Origin: an uncultured Clostridia bacterium
GTDB taxonomy: Bacteria; Bacillota; Clostridia; TANB77; CAG-508
DNA length: 34,020 nt
Assembly (NCBI GenBank): GCA_934120645.1
Contig: CAKOUO010000012.1
Location: 1 to 34,020, forward strand
Direction: 5' to 3'
Of the stretch, positions 1-8,640 are shown in pieces. Under the pieces are notes generated by a model. The model saw only the letters and a list, made by a program, of their open reading frames with translations. It did not search any database and was not told the origin of the DNA. The position numbers and the translations under genes are program-made. The stretch's first letter is position 1. The number at the start of each line of letters is the position of its first letter.

Positions 1-614
1 TTGAATATGAAGATAATAAACCAAAAAGAATAGAAACAATATTAATTTCAACACAACATTTACCAGAAATAACAATGAAACAATTGAAAAGAGATATTAT
101 AGAAAAGGTAATAAAAGCAGTAATACCAGAAAAAATGATGGACGAAAATACAAAAATATATATAAATCCAACAGGAAGATTTATAATAGGTGGACCACTT
201 GGAGATACAGGACTAACAGGTAGAAAAATAATAGTAGATACTTATGGTGGATATGCTCGTCATGGAGGTGGTGCTTTTTCAGGAAAAGACGCAACAAAAG
301 TAGACAGAAGTGGGGCGTATATGTTAAGACACATTGCTAAAAATATAGTTGCAAATGGATATGCAGAAAAATGTGAGATACAAATTTCATATGCTATTGG
401 TATGAAAGAACCTCTTTCTATATGTGTAAATACTTTTGGAACAGGCAAGAAATCAGATGAAGAATTATCAAATATGGTAAAAGAAAAGTTCGATTTAACA
501 CCAAATGGTATTATTGAATATTTAAAACTTAGAGAGTCTATTTACACAAAAACAACTAACTATGGACATTTTGGAAAAGAAGATTTAGAATGGGAAAAAA
601 TTATAGAGATGTAG
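1..614 (+). CDS. metK: S-adenosylmethionine synthetase, C-terminal part
   Basis: Makes S-adenosylmethionine from methionine and ATP in the cytoplasm. Only the C-terminal third or so is present: the frame is open from base 3 with no stop, so the gene begins upstream of the window and the internal ATG at 75 is not the start. The first visible residues (RIETILISTQH) match the central domain. The family hallmark GGPLGDTGLTGRK and the glycine-rich loop HGGGAFSGKD, which lines the nucleotide/phosphate site, follow, then DRSGAYMLRHIAKN and, near the end, GHFGKEDLEWE. The C-terminus has normal length. A hairpin terminator follows after a GC-richer tail of about 40 bases, so metK probably ends its transcript here. 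Confidence 0.97.
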   Translation, partial: EYEDNKPKRIETILISTQHLPEITMKQLKRDIIEKVIKAVIPEKMMDENTKIYINPTGRFIIGGPLGDTGLTGRKIIVDTYGGYARHGGGAFSGKDATKVDRSGAYMLRHIAKNIVANGYAEKCEIQISYAIGMKEPLSICVNTFGTGKKSDEELSNMVKEKFDLTPNGIIEYLKLRESIYTKTTNYGHFGKEDLEWEKIIEM

Positions 615-650
615 GAAAGCACACGCCTGCCAAATAACTAACATCAGAGG

Positions 651-682
651 AGCTATGGAAACATAGCTTTTTAAATTTTTTA
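651..682 (+). terminator. Rho-independent terminator after metK
   Basis: A 7-bp stem AGCTATG/CATAGCT closes a GAAA tetraloop and is followed by a T-rich tract (TTTT AAA TTTTTT). It lies 37 bases after the metK stop. The bases between stop and stem are less AT-rich than the surroundings (ACACGCCTGCC), but I recognise no known RNA there. Confidence 0.8.
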
Positions 683-765
683 AAGGCACTATGAAAAAAT
701 TCTAATTTATGATATAAATATTAATGAATTTAATAAAAACTAAAATTTCGAAAGGAAAAATAATA

Positions 766-1365
766 ATGAAAGTATTATTTGCAACAACAAATCCAGCAAA
801 AGTAAAAAAATATAAAAAAACACTTGAAGAAAAAGGAATAGAATTACTAACCCTAAAAGATTTAGACATAAATATAAAAGTAGAAGAAACAGGAAAAAAT
901 GCAATTGAGAATGCATACATAAAAGCAAAATCATATTATGAAGTAGCACACATACCAACAATAGGAATGGACAATTGTCTATTTGTAGAAGAATTATCAG
1001 AAGAAGAACAACCAGGAACACATGTAAGAAGAGTAAATGGAAAAGAACTAACAGATGAAGAAATGATAGAATATTACACAAATTTAGTAAAAAAATATGG
1101 AGAAAAACTAACAGCAAAATGGATATATGGTATGGTAATTTATAATGGCAAAGAAGTAAAAGAATATACTTGGAGCAAAAGTGACTTTTATTTTGTAGAC
1201 AAACCATGTGAAAAAAGAAATCCAGGATACCCTCTAGATTCAATTAGTATCGTACCTGAATTTAATAAATATTTAGTAGAATTGACAGAAGAAGAAAAAA
1301 CAAAAAATAATAGCAAAAATAATAATGATGAAGTTATTAAATTCATAGTGGATAATATAAATTAA
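766..1365 (+). CDS. Non-canonical purine NTP pyrophosphatase (HAM1/RdgB-like, divergent)
   Basis: Predicted to hydrolyse ITP, XTP or dITP to the monophosphate and pyrophosphate, keeping deaminated purines out of DNA and RNA. The start at 766 is chosen because AAAGGA lies 9 bases upstream and the protein then begins with the family's first beta strand (MKVLFATTNPAKVKKY); the ATG at 724 has no ribosome site. Visible motifs are the N-terminal phosphate-binding segment, TGKNAIENAYIKAK (Glu48 region) and GMDNCLFVEEL, which replaces the usual DDSGL with Asp69 kept. At 199 residues the length is normal. It diverges from housekeeping RdgB in the second half, so the substrate may differ. It ends 15 bases before the ABC transporter gene and is probably co-transcribed with it. 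Confidence 0.8.
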   Translation: MKVLFATTNPAKVKKYKKTLEEKGIELLTLKDLDINIKVEETGKNAIENAYIKAKSYYEVAHIPTIGMDNCLFVEELSEEEQPGTHVRRVNGKELTDEEMIEYYTNLVKKYGEKLTAKWIYGMVIYNGKEVKEYTWSKSDFYFVDKPCEKRNPGYPLDSISIVPEFNKYLVELTEEEKTKNNSKNNNDEVIKFIVDNIN

Positions 1366-1380
1366 GGAAAGGAGAAACGC

Positions 1381-3984
1381 ATGTTAAAATTAAAAAACAT
1401 AAAAAAGACATATATAAGTGGAGACGAAAAAGTAGAAGCATTAAAAGGAATAAACATAGAATTTAGAGAATCAGAATTTGTCTCAATATTAGGACAAAGT
1501 GGATGTGGAAAAACAACACTTTTAAACATTATAGGAGGATTAGACAGATATACTTCAGGAGACCTAATAATAAATGGAAAATCAACAAAAGACTTTAAAG
1601 ATAGAGACTGGGATGCATACAGAAACTACTCAGTAGGATTTGTATTCCAAAGCTATAACTTAATAGGACATCAAACAGTATTATCAAATGTAGAACTAGC
1701 ATTAACAATATCAGGAGTATCTAGAAAAGAAAGAAAACAAAGAGCTATAAAAGCACTAGAAGAAGTTGGACTAAAAGAACAAATACACAAAAAACCAAAT
1801 CAATTATCAGGTGGACAAATGCAAAGAGTTGCAATAGCAAGAGCATTAGTAAATAACCCAGATATAATTTTGGCAGACGAACCAACAGGTGCATTAGACA
1901 CAAAAACAAGTGTGCAAGTAATGGAAATATTAAAGAAAATATCAAAAGACAAATTAATAATAATGGTTACACACAACCCAGAACTTGCAGAAAAATATTC
2001 AAGTAGAATTATAAAAATACTTGACGGAAAAATAACAGATGATTCAGACCCAATTGAACATCAAAAAGAAGAGAAAAAGGAAGAAACTAAAAAGAGAAGA
2101 ACATCAATGAAATTCCTTACAGCATTACGACTAAGTTTAAATAATTTAATGACTAAAAAAGGAAGAACAATATTAACATCATTTGCAGGAAGTATTGGAA
2201 TAATAGGAATTGCATTAATTTTAGCAATTTCAACAGGAGTGCAAAATTATATAAATAAAGTAGAAGAAGACACACTTTCTTCTTATCCGATTACAATAGA
2301 AGAATCAACAGTAGATATGTCAAGCTTAATGCAATCTATGTCTGGTGAAAACACAGATAATACGGAAAATAAAGAAGAGGGAAAAGCATATTCAGCAGAT
2401 ATAATGAATGATATGATAACAACACTTTCTAATAAAAAACAAAGCAATAACTTGAAAGAATTAAAAAAATATTTAGACAATGGCGATAATGAAATTACAA
2501 AAAATAGTAATAGCATAGAATATGGATATGACTTAAATATCAACTTATATAGAGCAAATACAGACAATGGAATTGTAAGAGTAAACCCAAGTACAGTAAT
2601 GAATGCATTTGGAATGGGAGATATGATAGAAGCACAAAACAATTCAGCAATGTCATCTGTATTTGGAAGTTCAATGATGACAAATACTGATGTGTGTTTT
2701 GAAATGCTAGATAATCAACAATTATTAGAATCACAATATGATTTAGTAAAAGGAAACTGGCCAAAACAATATAATGAAGTAGTTTTAGTATTAAAAGAAG
2801 ACGGAAGAATAGATGATTACACATTATATTCATTAGGACTAAAAGATCAAAGTGAACTAAAAGACAAATGGAAAGCAGTAGAAAATGGAGAAAAATTTGA
2901 CGAAAATCAAGAATCAACATCATATTCATATGACGACCTTTTAAACTTACAATTTAAGCTATTATTAAATTCAGACTATTATCAAAAACAAAATGGGCTA
3001 TGGGTAAACAAAGAAGATGATGATAATTATTTAAAAGAGAAAATTAATAATGCAGAAACTGTAAAAGTGGTTGGAATTATAAAACAAAATGAACAAAGTG
3101 CTGTAAGTACTTCTGTTACAAGTGGTATAGGATATACAAAACAATTAAAAGAATATGTAGTAGAAAAATCAAATGACGCACAAATTGTAAAAGAACAAAA
3201 AGAAAACAAAGATGTAAATGTATTTTCTGGTTTAAAATTTCCAACAGACGAAGATACATCTTCAATGGAGAATTTGACAACAGAGCAAAGAATGGCAATG
3301 AGCAAATTAAGTAGCGAAGAAATTGCTCAAATGATGGAAACATATTCAGCAAATAAAGACGCAAGCTATGAAAAAAATCTACAAAAATTAGGAGCAGTTG
3401 ATATTGATGCACCAACATCAATTAGCATTTATCCAAAAGATTTTGAATCAAAAGACAAAATATCAAACGCAATAGAAGAATATAACCAAAAACAAAGAGA
3501 TGATGGAAAAGAAGAAAATACAATAAGCTACACAGATATAGTTGGAACAATGATGAAATCTGTAAGCCAAATTATTAATACAATAAGTTATGTATTAATT
3601 GCATTTGTAGCAATATCATTAATAGTATCTTCAATAATGATAGGTATTATAACATATATTTCTGTATTAGAAAGAACAAAAGAAATTGGAATTTTAAGAG
3701 CAATTGGTGCATCTAAAAAAGATATTTCGAGAGTATTTAATGCAGAAACTTTGATTATTGGTTTAATATCAGGTCTTATAGGAATAGGCATTACAGTATT
3801 ATTAACACTTCCAATAAATAGTATGATTTATGCAGTAACAGGTGTTAAAGTGGTAACTGCTGTACCATTTAAGGCTGGTGTTGTATTAGTTCTTATAAGC
3901 ATGTTCTTGACAATTATAGCAGGTTTGATTCCAGCTAAAATTGCAAGTAAAAAAGATCCAGTAATTGCACTAAGAACAGAATAA
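1381..3984 (+). CDS. Fused ABC transporter, ATP-binding domain plus FtsX/MacB-type permease
   Basis: One 867-residue polypeptide carries both the ATPase and the membrane subunit of an exporter-type ABC system. The ATPase (about 1-220) has Walker A GQSGCGKTT at 38-46, Q-loop Gln90, signature LSGGQ at 142-146, Walker B with Asp166/Glu167 and the H-loop in VTHN. A charged Lys/Glu linker follows. The permease has one membrane segment near 262-285, a large extracellular region of about 430 residues, and three membrane segments at the C-terminus, including the FtsX-type stretch ERTKEIGILRAIGAS. This is the MacB-like layout known in Firmicutes for peptide, lipoprotein or antimicrobial efflux; the substrate cannot be read. 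A strong AAGGAAAGGAG ribosome site precedes the ATG. Confidence 0.92.
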   Translation: MLKLKNIKKTYISGDEKVEALKGINIEFRESEFVSILGQSGCGKTTLLNIIGGLDRYTSGDLIINGKSTKDFKDRDWDAYRNYSVGFVFQSYNLIGHQTVLSNVELALTISGVSRKERKQRAIKALEEVGLKEQIHKKPNQLSGGQMQRVAIARALVNNPDIILADEPTGALDTKTSVQVMEILKKISKDKLIIMVTHNPELAEKYSSRIIKILDGKITDDSDPIEHQKEEKKEETKKRRTSMKFLTALRLSLNNLMTKKGRTILTSFAGSIGIIGIALILAISTGVQNYINKVEEDTLSSYPITIEESTVDMSSLMQSMSGENTDNTENKEEGKAYSADIMNDMITTLSNKKQSNNLKELKKYLDNGDNEITKNSNSIEYGYDLNINLYRANTDNGIVRVNPSTVMNAFGMGDMIEAQNNSAMSSVFGSSMMTNTDVCFEMLDNQQLLESQYDLVKGNWPKQYNEVVLVLKEDGRIDDYTLYSLGLKDQSELKDKWKAVENGEKFDENQESTSYSYDDLLNLQFKLLLNSDYYQKQNGLWVNKEDDDNYLKEKINNAETVKVVGIIKQNEQSAVSTSVTSGIGYTKQLKEYVVEKSNDAQIVKEQKENKDVNVFSGLKFPTDEDTSSMENLTTEQRMAMSKLSSEEIAQMMETYSANKDASYEKNLQKLGAVDIDAPTSISIYPKDFESKDKISNAIEEYNQKQRDDGKEENTISYTDIVGTMMKSVSQIINTISYVLIAFVAISLIVSSIMIGIITYISVLERTKEIGILRAIGASKKDISRVFNAETLIIGLISGLIGIGITVLLTLPINSMIYAVTGVKVVTAVPFKAGVVLVLISMFLTIIAGLIPAKIASKKDPVIALRTE

Positions 3985-4020
3985 TCGTAGTATATAAAAA
4001 TAAAAAAATATATTAAATAT

Positions 4021-4066
4021 AAAAAACAAACCCGCATAAAGCTTATAAGAGATTTTATGTGGGTTT
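4021..4066 (-). terminator. Terminator for the minus-strand gene ending at 4076
   Basis: Inverted repeat AAACCCGCATAAA (4028-4040) and TTTATGTGGGTTT (4054-4066), 13 pairs with one G-U. On the minus strand the stem is followed by a run of seven T with one G, so it terminates the convergent membrane-protein gene. On the plus strand there is no U tract, but the hairpin may still slow transcription of the ABC gene ending at 3984. Confidence 0.75.
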
Positions 4067-4075
4067 GATATACAA

Positions 4076-4543
4076 TTATTTAATTTTGTAATAAGAAAAA
4101 AAATCCTTGATACGAATTTTTTCAATGAATCTATATTTCTTTTCTGTATTAAATTTTAGATAAACAGCAACGGTTAAGTCATCACTAATAATTGCATAAA
4201 ATTTTGCAATATCAGCTAGCCTAATAAAGAAATATGAATGTTTATGAGTTGTTGTTGGTATAGGAATAACTTCTGTGTATGATTTGGATGATAAATACCT
4301 TGATAGTTTATCAAACTTAGCAGTAAAATCCAGATAAATTATAAATTTTTTCAATATAAAACATTCAACCATTCCAAGTACTAACACAATAATTGTCCGT
4401 AACAGACTATTAGTAAAAATACAAACAAATAAAATACTTACTAATCCAACACCTAATAATTCTAATTCAGATTCTCTAAGTTTTTTCTTTATAAAATCAT
4501 CCCTATTTAAATTTGTTACTGTTGACCGTTTTTCTTTCTTCAT
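4076..4543 (-). CDS. Small membrane protein of unknown function
   Basis: I do not recognise the family. The 155-residue protein has a charged N-terminal 25 residues (Lys/Arg/Glu rich), two adjacent hydrophobic segments at roughly 30-48 and 50-68 that form a membrane hairpin, then a cytoplasmic-looking domain of about 85 residues rich in aromatic and basic residues (HKHSYFFIRLADIAKFYAI). This resembles small PH-like or YcxB-like tails, but I cannot assign one. The start is supported by a clear AAAGGAG site on the minus strand. It lies downstream of the TetR gene in the same direction, but has its own promoter and terminator, so it may be an independent unit. Confidence 0.7.
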   Translation of the reverse strand: MKKEKRSTVTNLNRDDFIKKKLRESELELLGVGLVSILFVCIFTNSLLRTIIVLVLGMVECFILKKFIIYLDFTAKFDKLSRYLSSKSYTEVIPIPTTTHKHSYFFIRLADIAKFYAIISDDLTVAVYLKFNTEKKYRFIEKIRIKDFFSYYKIK

Positions 4544-4633
4544 AATAAGAAACTCCTTTCGTTGTCAAAACCAATTAATTGTAACTAAATAATATTAATT
4601 TAATATTATATTTATAATAAATAATATATTAAA

Positions 4634-4662
4634 ATTATAACATGATTCTACATAAAGTTCAA
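4634..4662 (-). promoter_or_regulatory. Sigma-A promoter for the 4076-4543 membrane-protein gene
   Basis: On the minus strand TTGAAC (4662-4657), a 17-base spacer and TATAAT (4639-4634). The -35 overlaps the last codons of the TetR gene. The predicted start of transcription near 4627 leaves an untranslated leader of about 84 bases. Confidence 0.6.
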
Positions 4663-5250
4663 TATATTCTCAATAACCAAATTAATCATAACATCATAAT
4701 CCAAATCCTTATGTTTATGATAAACAATTTCATGACACAAATCATCAATCAAATGAATAGAAATATGAACCTTTTCATCAAGATTTTTTGAGTTAAAACC
4801 ATTATCTAATAAAATCTTAGAAATATTTTTAGTCATAGTCATTTCATTTTCTTGAAAAAACTCAGCAATTTCCTTATCAGAATGAGTCATAGACATAATT
4901 TCTTCATGAGCAATTTGTGAAAGTTTATGGTTTTCAATAAAAGTATTAATCATATTTCTTAAAACAGCATCAAGATTATTTTTATCAATTTTAATATTTG
5001 ATGTTACATTCAACATAGGATAAAAAATATCACTAGCATATCTTTTAATACCTTCAACTAAAATATCATGTTTATCTTTAAAATATTGATATACAATACC
5101 AGTAGAAACACCAGCAGCTTTTGCAATTTCAGCTGTATTAGTATTGTAATATCCTTTCTCGCAGATTAATTCAAAACCTGCTTTTATTATTTTTTCTTTT
5201 TTCTCAATAGAACGTTTTTGAATAGGTTCTCTAATTTCATTTATTTTCAT
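4648..5250 (-). CDS. TetR/AcrR family transcriptional regulator
   Basis: A 200-residue DNA-binding repressor, cytoplasmic. The N-terminal helix-turn-helix spans about residues 15-65 with the typical series IIKAGFELICEKGYYNTNT, then EIAKAAGVSTGIVYQYF. The C-terminal, mostly helical ligand-binding domain is variable, as usual in the family. The start follows an AAAGGA site 10 bases upstream. The gene is divergent from an ABC ATPase-permease pair. The 160-bp gap contains two 22-bp operator-like sequences flanking both promoters, so it very likely represses itself and the exporter and responds to a transported or toxic compound. The ligand is unknown. Confidence 0.93.
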   Translation of the reverse strand: MKINEIREPIQKRSIEKKEKIIKAGFELICEKGYYNTNTAEIAKAAGVSTGIVYQYFKDKHDILVEGIKRYASDIFYPMLNVTSNIKIDKNNLDAVLRNMINTFIENHKLSQIAHEEIMSMTHSDKEIAEFFQENEMTMTKNISKILLDNGFNSKNLDEKVHISIHLIDDLCHEIVYHKHKDLDYDVMINLVIENILNFM

Positions 5251-5282
5251 TTAAAACAAATCCTTTCTAATATACAAACACT

Positions 5283-5311
5283 ATTATAATAGCAAAAAAA
5301 ATAAATGTCAA
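5283..5311 (-). promoter_or_regulatory. Promoter of the TetR gene
   Basis: On the minus strand a perfect TTGACA (5311-5306), 17-base spacer and perfect TATAAT (5288-5283). The -35 is 3 bases from operator O1, so repressor bound at O1 would touch RNA polymerase here. Confidence 0.8.
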
Positions 5312-5314
5312 ATA

Positions 5315-5336
5315 AATGTGAAAAATATTTCATATT
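5315..5336. promoter_or_regulatory. Operator O1, putative TetR-family binding site
   Basis: A 22-base quasi-palindrome with half sites ATGTGAAA and TTTCATAT. It is 19/22 identical to the reverse complement of O2 at 5379-5400. It sits exactly between the two divergent -35 boxes. Binding by the adjacent TetR protein is inferred. Confidence 0.7.
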
Positions 5337-5340
5337 TCTA

Positions 5341-5369
5341 TTGACAACAATATAATATAAATATATAAT
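5341..5369 (+). promoter_or_regulatory. Promoter of the TetR-controlled ABC exporter
   Basis: Perfect TTGACA (5341-5346), 17-base spacer and perfect TATAAT (5364-5369). Transcription should begin near 5376, so O2 covers the first transcribed bases and O1 lies just upstream of the -35: a promoter sandwiched by operators. Confidence 0.85.
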
Positions 5370-5378
5370 GATTTTGTA

Positions 5379-5400
5379 AATATGAAATAAGTTTCACATT
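5379..5400. promoter_or_regulatory. Operator O2, putative TetR-family binding site
   Basis: A 22-base quasi-palindrome with half sites ATATGAAA and TTTCACAT, inverted relative to O1 and 64 bp centre to centre from it (about six helical turns). It directly precedes the AAGGAGGAG ribosome site of the ABC ATPase gene. Confidence 0.7.
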
Positions 5401-5411
5401 AAGGAGGAGTT

Positions 5412-6122
5412 ATGAAAAAAATAGTAGAACTAAAAAAAGTAAGTAAAACTTACAAAATAGGAGAAAATGAATTCAAAGCACTAGACAACATAGACTTGGA
5501 GATAAACAAAGGAGAATTTGTAGTAATACTTGGACCATCAGGAGCAGGAAAATCAACACTATTAAATCTAATAGGGGGAATGGATACACCAACAAGTGGA
5601 AGTATCAAAATTGATGGAGAAGAAATATCAAAAAACACAGAAGGTCAATTAAGTGACTACAGAGCAGAAAACATAGGATTTATTTTTCAATTCTATAATA
5701 TCTTACCAACTCTAACAGTATTAGAAAATGTTGAGCTAGTAAAAGATATAGTAAAAAGCGGAAATGATAGTAAAGAAGCAATAAAAGCAGTCGGACTTGA
5801 ACAACATATGAATAAATTTCCAAACCAATTATCTGGTGGAGAACAACAAAGAGTTTCAATTGCAAGAGCAATTGCTAAAAATCCAAAGTTATTATTATGT
5901 GACGAACCAACAGGGGCATTAGATTCTAAGACTGGAGTTGAAGTTTTAAAATTATTAAAGAAACAATGTGATGGAAACAATGGTGCAAACACAGTAATTA
6001 TAGTAACTCATAACAGCTTATTTGCAGATATTGCAGATACTGTAATAAGAGTTAAAAACGGAAAAATTGAAAGTGTAACAACAAATGAAAATCCTAAAAA
6101 TATAGATGAAGTAAAATGGTAA
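5412..6122 (+). CDS. ABC exporter ATP-binding protein (MacB/LolD type)
   Basis: The cytoplasmic ATPase of a two-gene exporter, 236 residues, full length. Walker A GPSGAGKST at 41-49, Q-loop Gln93, signature LSGGE at 140-144 followed by QQRVSIARAI, Walker B LLCDEPTGALD with Asp164/Glu165 and the H-loop in VTHN. This spacing and the DEPTGALD sequence are typical of the LolD/MacB/SalX group that pairs with FtsX-like permeases. The ribosome site AAGGAGGAG is excellent. The permease gene follows after 16 bases. Expression is expected to be repressed by the divergent TetR protein. Confidence 0.95.
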   Translation: MKKIVELKKVSKTYKIGENEFKALDNIDLEINKGEFVVILGPSGAGKSTLLNLIGGMDTPTSGSIKIDGEEISKNTEGQLSDYRAENIGFIFQFYNILPTLTVLENVELVKDIVKSGNDSKEAIKAVGLEQHMNKFPNQLSGGEQQRVSIARAIAKNPKLLLCDEPTGALDSKTGVEVLKLLKKQCDGNNGANTVIIVTHNSLFADIADTVIRVKNGKIESVTTNENPKNIDEVKW

Positions 6123-6138
6123 AAGAAAGGAAACAAAA

Positions 6139-8433
6139 ATGAAAAAATTAAGTAAAAAAAGATTAAGAGATATAAGACAAAACAAAATGCAATTCTTCAA
6201 CATTTTCATAATGGTATTTTTAGGAGTATTCGTATTTGCAGGAATACACGCATATATGGATGGAATGGAAAAAAGTGCAGATAATTACTATAAAAACAAC
6301 AACTTTCAAGACCTATGGCTATCAGGAGAAAATTTTAGCAACGAAGATTTAGAAAAAGTTAAAAATACTGAAAATGTAAAAGATGCAGAAAGAATGTTAA
6401 CAATAAATACAGAACTTGAAAATAAAAAAGATGTAACATTAGACACAAACTTCATAGAATCAAACAACATCTCAAAAATGTATGTTGTAGATGGTGAAGA
6501 ATTTAGCAAAGATAAAAAAGGTGTATGGTTTGACAGCTATTTGGCTAAAAATTTAGATTTAAAAGTTGGAGACGAAATAACAGTTACATATCAAAACATG
6601 AAAATAACTGAAAAAATAGTAGGGTTAGTAAACACACCAGACCATGTATATTTTGTAAAAGACGATACTGAAATATTCCCAACACATAAAAATTATGGAT
6701 TTATATATTTATCAATAAATGAGTTACCACAAGGAATGCCTAAGATTTTTAACCAAATAATAGTTGATGTAGATAATACAGACAAAACACAAGAAACAAA
6801 AGCAGATTTAGAAAACAATATAAAATCAGCAGTAGCAGTAACAGACAGAGAATCAAATGTATCTTACCAAGGATATAATTCAGAAATAGAAGAGGGAACA
6901 ACATACTCAGGAGTATTTACATTTTTATTCTTGTTTATAGCAGTATTATCAGTAACAACAACAATGAATAGATTTGTAAAAAAACAAAGAACACAAATAG
7001 GAACACTAAAAGCACTTGGATTTAAAAATAGAAAAATAATAAATCATTATGTAGGATATGGATTTATTATTAGTTTGACAGCTAGTGTGACAGGACTTTT
7101 GGTAGGTAAGTTTGCATTAGGCGGATTCTTCTTAAATATGGAAATGAGTTATTTCGAAGTTCCAGTATACAATACAGTGCTAATTCCAGTTGTATATATA
7201 TTAGCAATTGCAGTAGTAATTTTAATAACAATTGTAACATATTTTTCTTGCAGAAGTATATTAAAAGAATCAGCAGTTGAAGCTTTAAGAATTGAAATAC
7301 CAAAAGTTAAAAGCACAAAATTTGATTTAACAACAAAAGGAATATTCAAAAAAGCATCAATTTCTACAAGATGGAATTTAAGAGATGTAGGAAGAAATAA
7401 AGGTAGAAGTTTAATGGCAATTGTAGGAATTACAGGATGCACAATGCTTATGTTATGTGCATTTGGAATGATGGATACAATGAAATCATATTTAAGTTGG
7501 GAATTTGATAAAATTAGCAATTTTGAATACAAGCTTTCACTTTCAAATAATTATACAAAAGAGCAATTTACAAACATAACAGAAAAATATGGAAATGAAA
7601 CAAGTGAAACATTTGGAATAGAAATCAAAAATAACGGAAAAAAAGAAACAAATACTTTAACAGTAAATGATGCGCCAGATAAATTAAAATATACAAATCA
7701 CAATAAGGAATATATGGACTTAAAGGATGATGGAATTTACATCACAGAAAAATTGTCAGAAAAGTATGGATTAAAGGTTGGAGATGAAATAACTTGGCAC
7801 ATATTTGGAGATGACAATTGGCATACTTGTAAAATAATTGGATTAAACCGTGATCCACAAAATCAGCAATTAAATATGACAAGAAAATATTTTGAATCAT
7901 TAGGACTTACATATAGACCAGATGTAGTATATACAGATGAAGATTTAAGTAATACAAAAACAATTGATGGAGTTGATACAATTCAAAGTTTAACAACACT
8001 AAAACAAGGAATGGAAAGTATGTTAGAAACAGTACAAACAATGATTGTTTTATTAATTGTTGTTTCAGCAATATTAGGATTTGTAATAATTTATAATTTA
8101 GGAATATTATCATTTACAGAAAAACAATATCAATTTGCAACATTGAAAGTATTAGGATTTAAAGATAAACAAATAAAAAATATATTTGTTAAACAAAATT
8201 TATGGTTAACAATAGTTGGAATTGCCTTTGGGTTACCATTAGGATTTTGGATGTTAGATTATATATTTAAATCTGCCCTTGGTGATAATTATGATTTTAA
8301 TGCTTATATTAATTTCGTTTCTTATTTGTATGCAACAGTTGGAAGTTTTGTGGTTTCTGTTGTTGTTAATAAGGTGCTTTCTAGAAAGGTTAAGAGAATT
8401 GATATGGTTTCTAGTTTGAAGGGAAATGAATAG
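6139..8433 (+). CDS. ABC exporter permease with two FtsX-like domains
   Basis: The 764-residue membrane partner of the preceding ATPase. There is one membrane segment at about 18-37 and an extracellular domain (about 40-250). Three membrane segments follow at about 255-375 with the motif KKQRTQIGTLKALGFKNRKI. A second copy of the layout comes next: a segment at about 425-445, a second extracellular domain (about 455-625) and three more segments, with KQYQFATLKVLGFKDKQI between them. The internal duplication (TLKALGF/TLKVLGF) is the usual form for this Firmicute family. Both extracellular parts contain a similar stretch (YLAKNLDLKVGDEITV and LSEKYGLKVGDEITW). The exported compound is unknown; control by a TetR regulator suggests drug, bile or peptide efflux. 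Confidence 0.92.
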   Translation: MKKLSKKRLRDIRQNKMQFFNIFIMVFLGVFVFAGIHAYMDGMEKSADNYYKNNNFQDLWLSGENFSNEDLEKVKNTENVKDAERMLTINTELENKKDVTLDTNFIESNNISKMYVVDGEEFSKDKKGVWFDSYLAKNLDLKVGDEITVTYQNMKITEKIVGLVNTPDHVYFVKDDTEIFPTHKNYGFIYLSINELPQGMPKIFNQIIVDVDNTDKTQETKADLENNIKSAVAVTDRESNVSYQGYNSEIEEGTTYSGVFTFLFLFIAVLSVTTTMNRFVKKQRTQIGTLKALGFKNRKIINHYVGYGFIISLTASVTGLLVGKFALGGFFLNMEMSYFEVPVYNTVLIPVVYILAIAVVILITIVTYFSCRSILKESAVEALRIEIPKVKSTKFDLTTKGIFKKASISTRWNLRDVGRNKGRSLMAIVGITGCTMLMLCAFGMMDTMKSYLSWEFDKISNFEYKLSLSNNYTKEQFTNITEKYGNETSETFGIEIKNNGKKETNTLTVNDAPDKLKYTNHNKEYMDLKDDGIYITEKLSEKYGLKVGDEITWHIFGDDNWHTCKIIGLNRDPQNQQLNMTRKYFESLGLTYRPDVVYTDEDLSNTKTIDGVDTIQSLTTLKQGMESMLETVQTMIVLLIVVSAILGFVIIYNLGILSFTEKQYQFATLKVLGFKDKQIKNIFVKQNLWLTIVGIAFGLPLGFWMLDYIFKSALGDNYDFNAYINFVSYLYATVGSFVVSVVVNKVLSRKVKRIDMVSSLKGNE

Positions 8434-8461
8434 TACTGAAAATCTATTACATATAAAACAT

Positions 8462-8599
8462 TTTAAAATATATTGTTTTTTTATACCTTGGTGTCGCAAT
8501 CTTAATATTAAATATACTAGTATGAAGATTGCTCCAATTCGCACTCGTTAACACTCGTTTGGTCGCTTACGCGATATTTCAAAAACAATATATTTTAAA
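8462..8599. repeat. 138-bp element with 19-bp perfect terminal inverted repeats
   Basis: The left arm 8462-8480 (TTTAAAATATATTGTTTTT) is the exact reverse complement of the right arm 8581-8599. Inside is a second hairpin with an 8-bp stem, GCAATCTT (8496-8503) and AAGATTGC (8525-8532). A markedly GC-richer stretch with CACTCG repeated and GGTCGCTTACGCG follows. No protein frame is evident. It sits between the permease and mutL and could be a MITE-like or REP-like element, a structured RNA, or an elaborate terminator. It fills most of the 207-base gap before mutL. Confidence 0.6.
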
Positions 8600-8640
8600 G
8601 TTTATAATTGTAATAATTAAAGAAAGAGATGGAATAAAAT

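Noticed and set aside
615..650. Possible small RNA or riboswitch after metK
   Set aside because: The stretch is less AT-rich and ends in a terminator, but it is 3' of metK, short, and has no stable fold besides the terminator.
740..1243. Long minus-strand frames rich in Leu, Phe and Ile opposite the main genes
   Set aside because: These frames, here and opposite many other genes, are the mirror image of A-rich codon use in the sense gene; they lack ribosome sites and family motifs.
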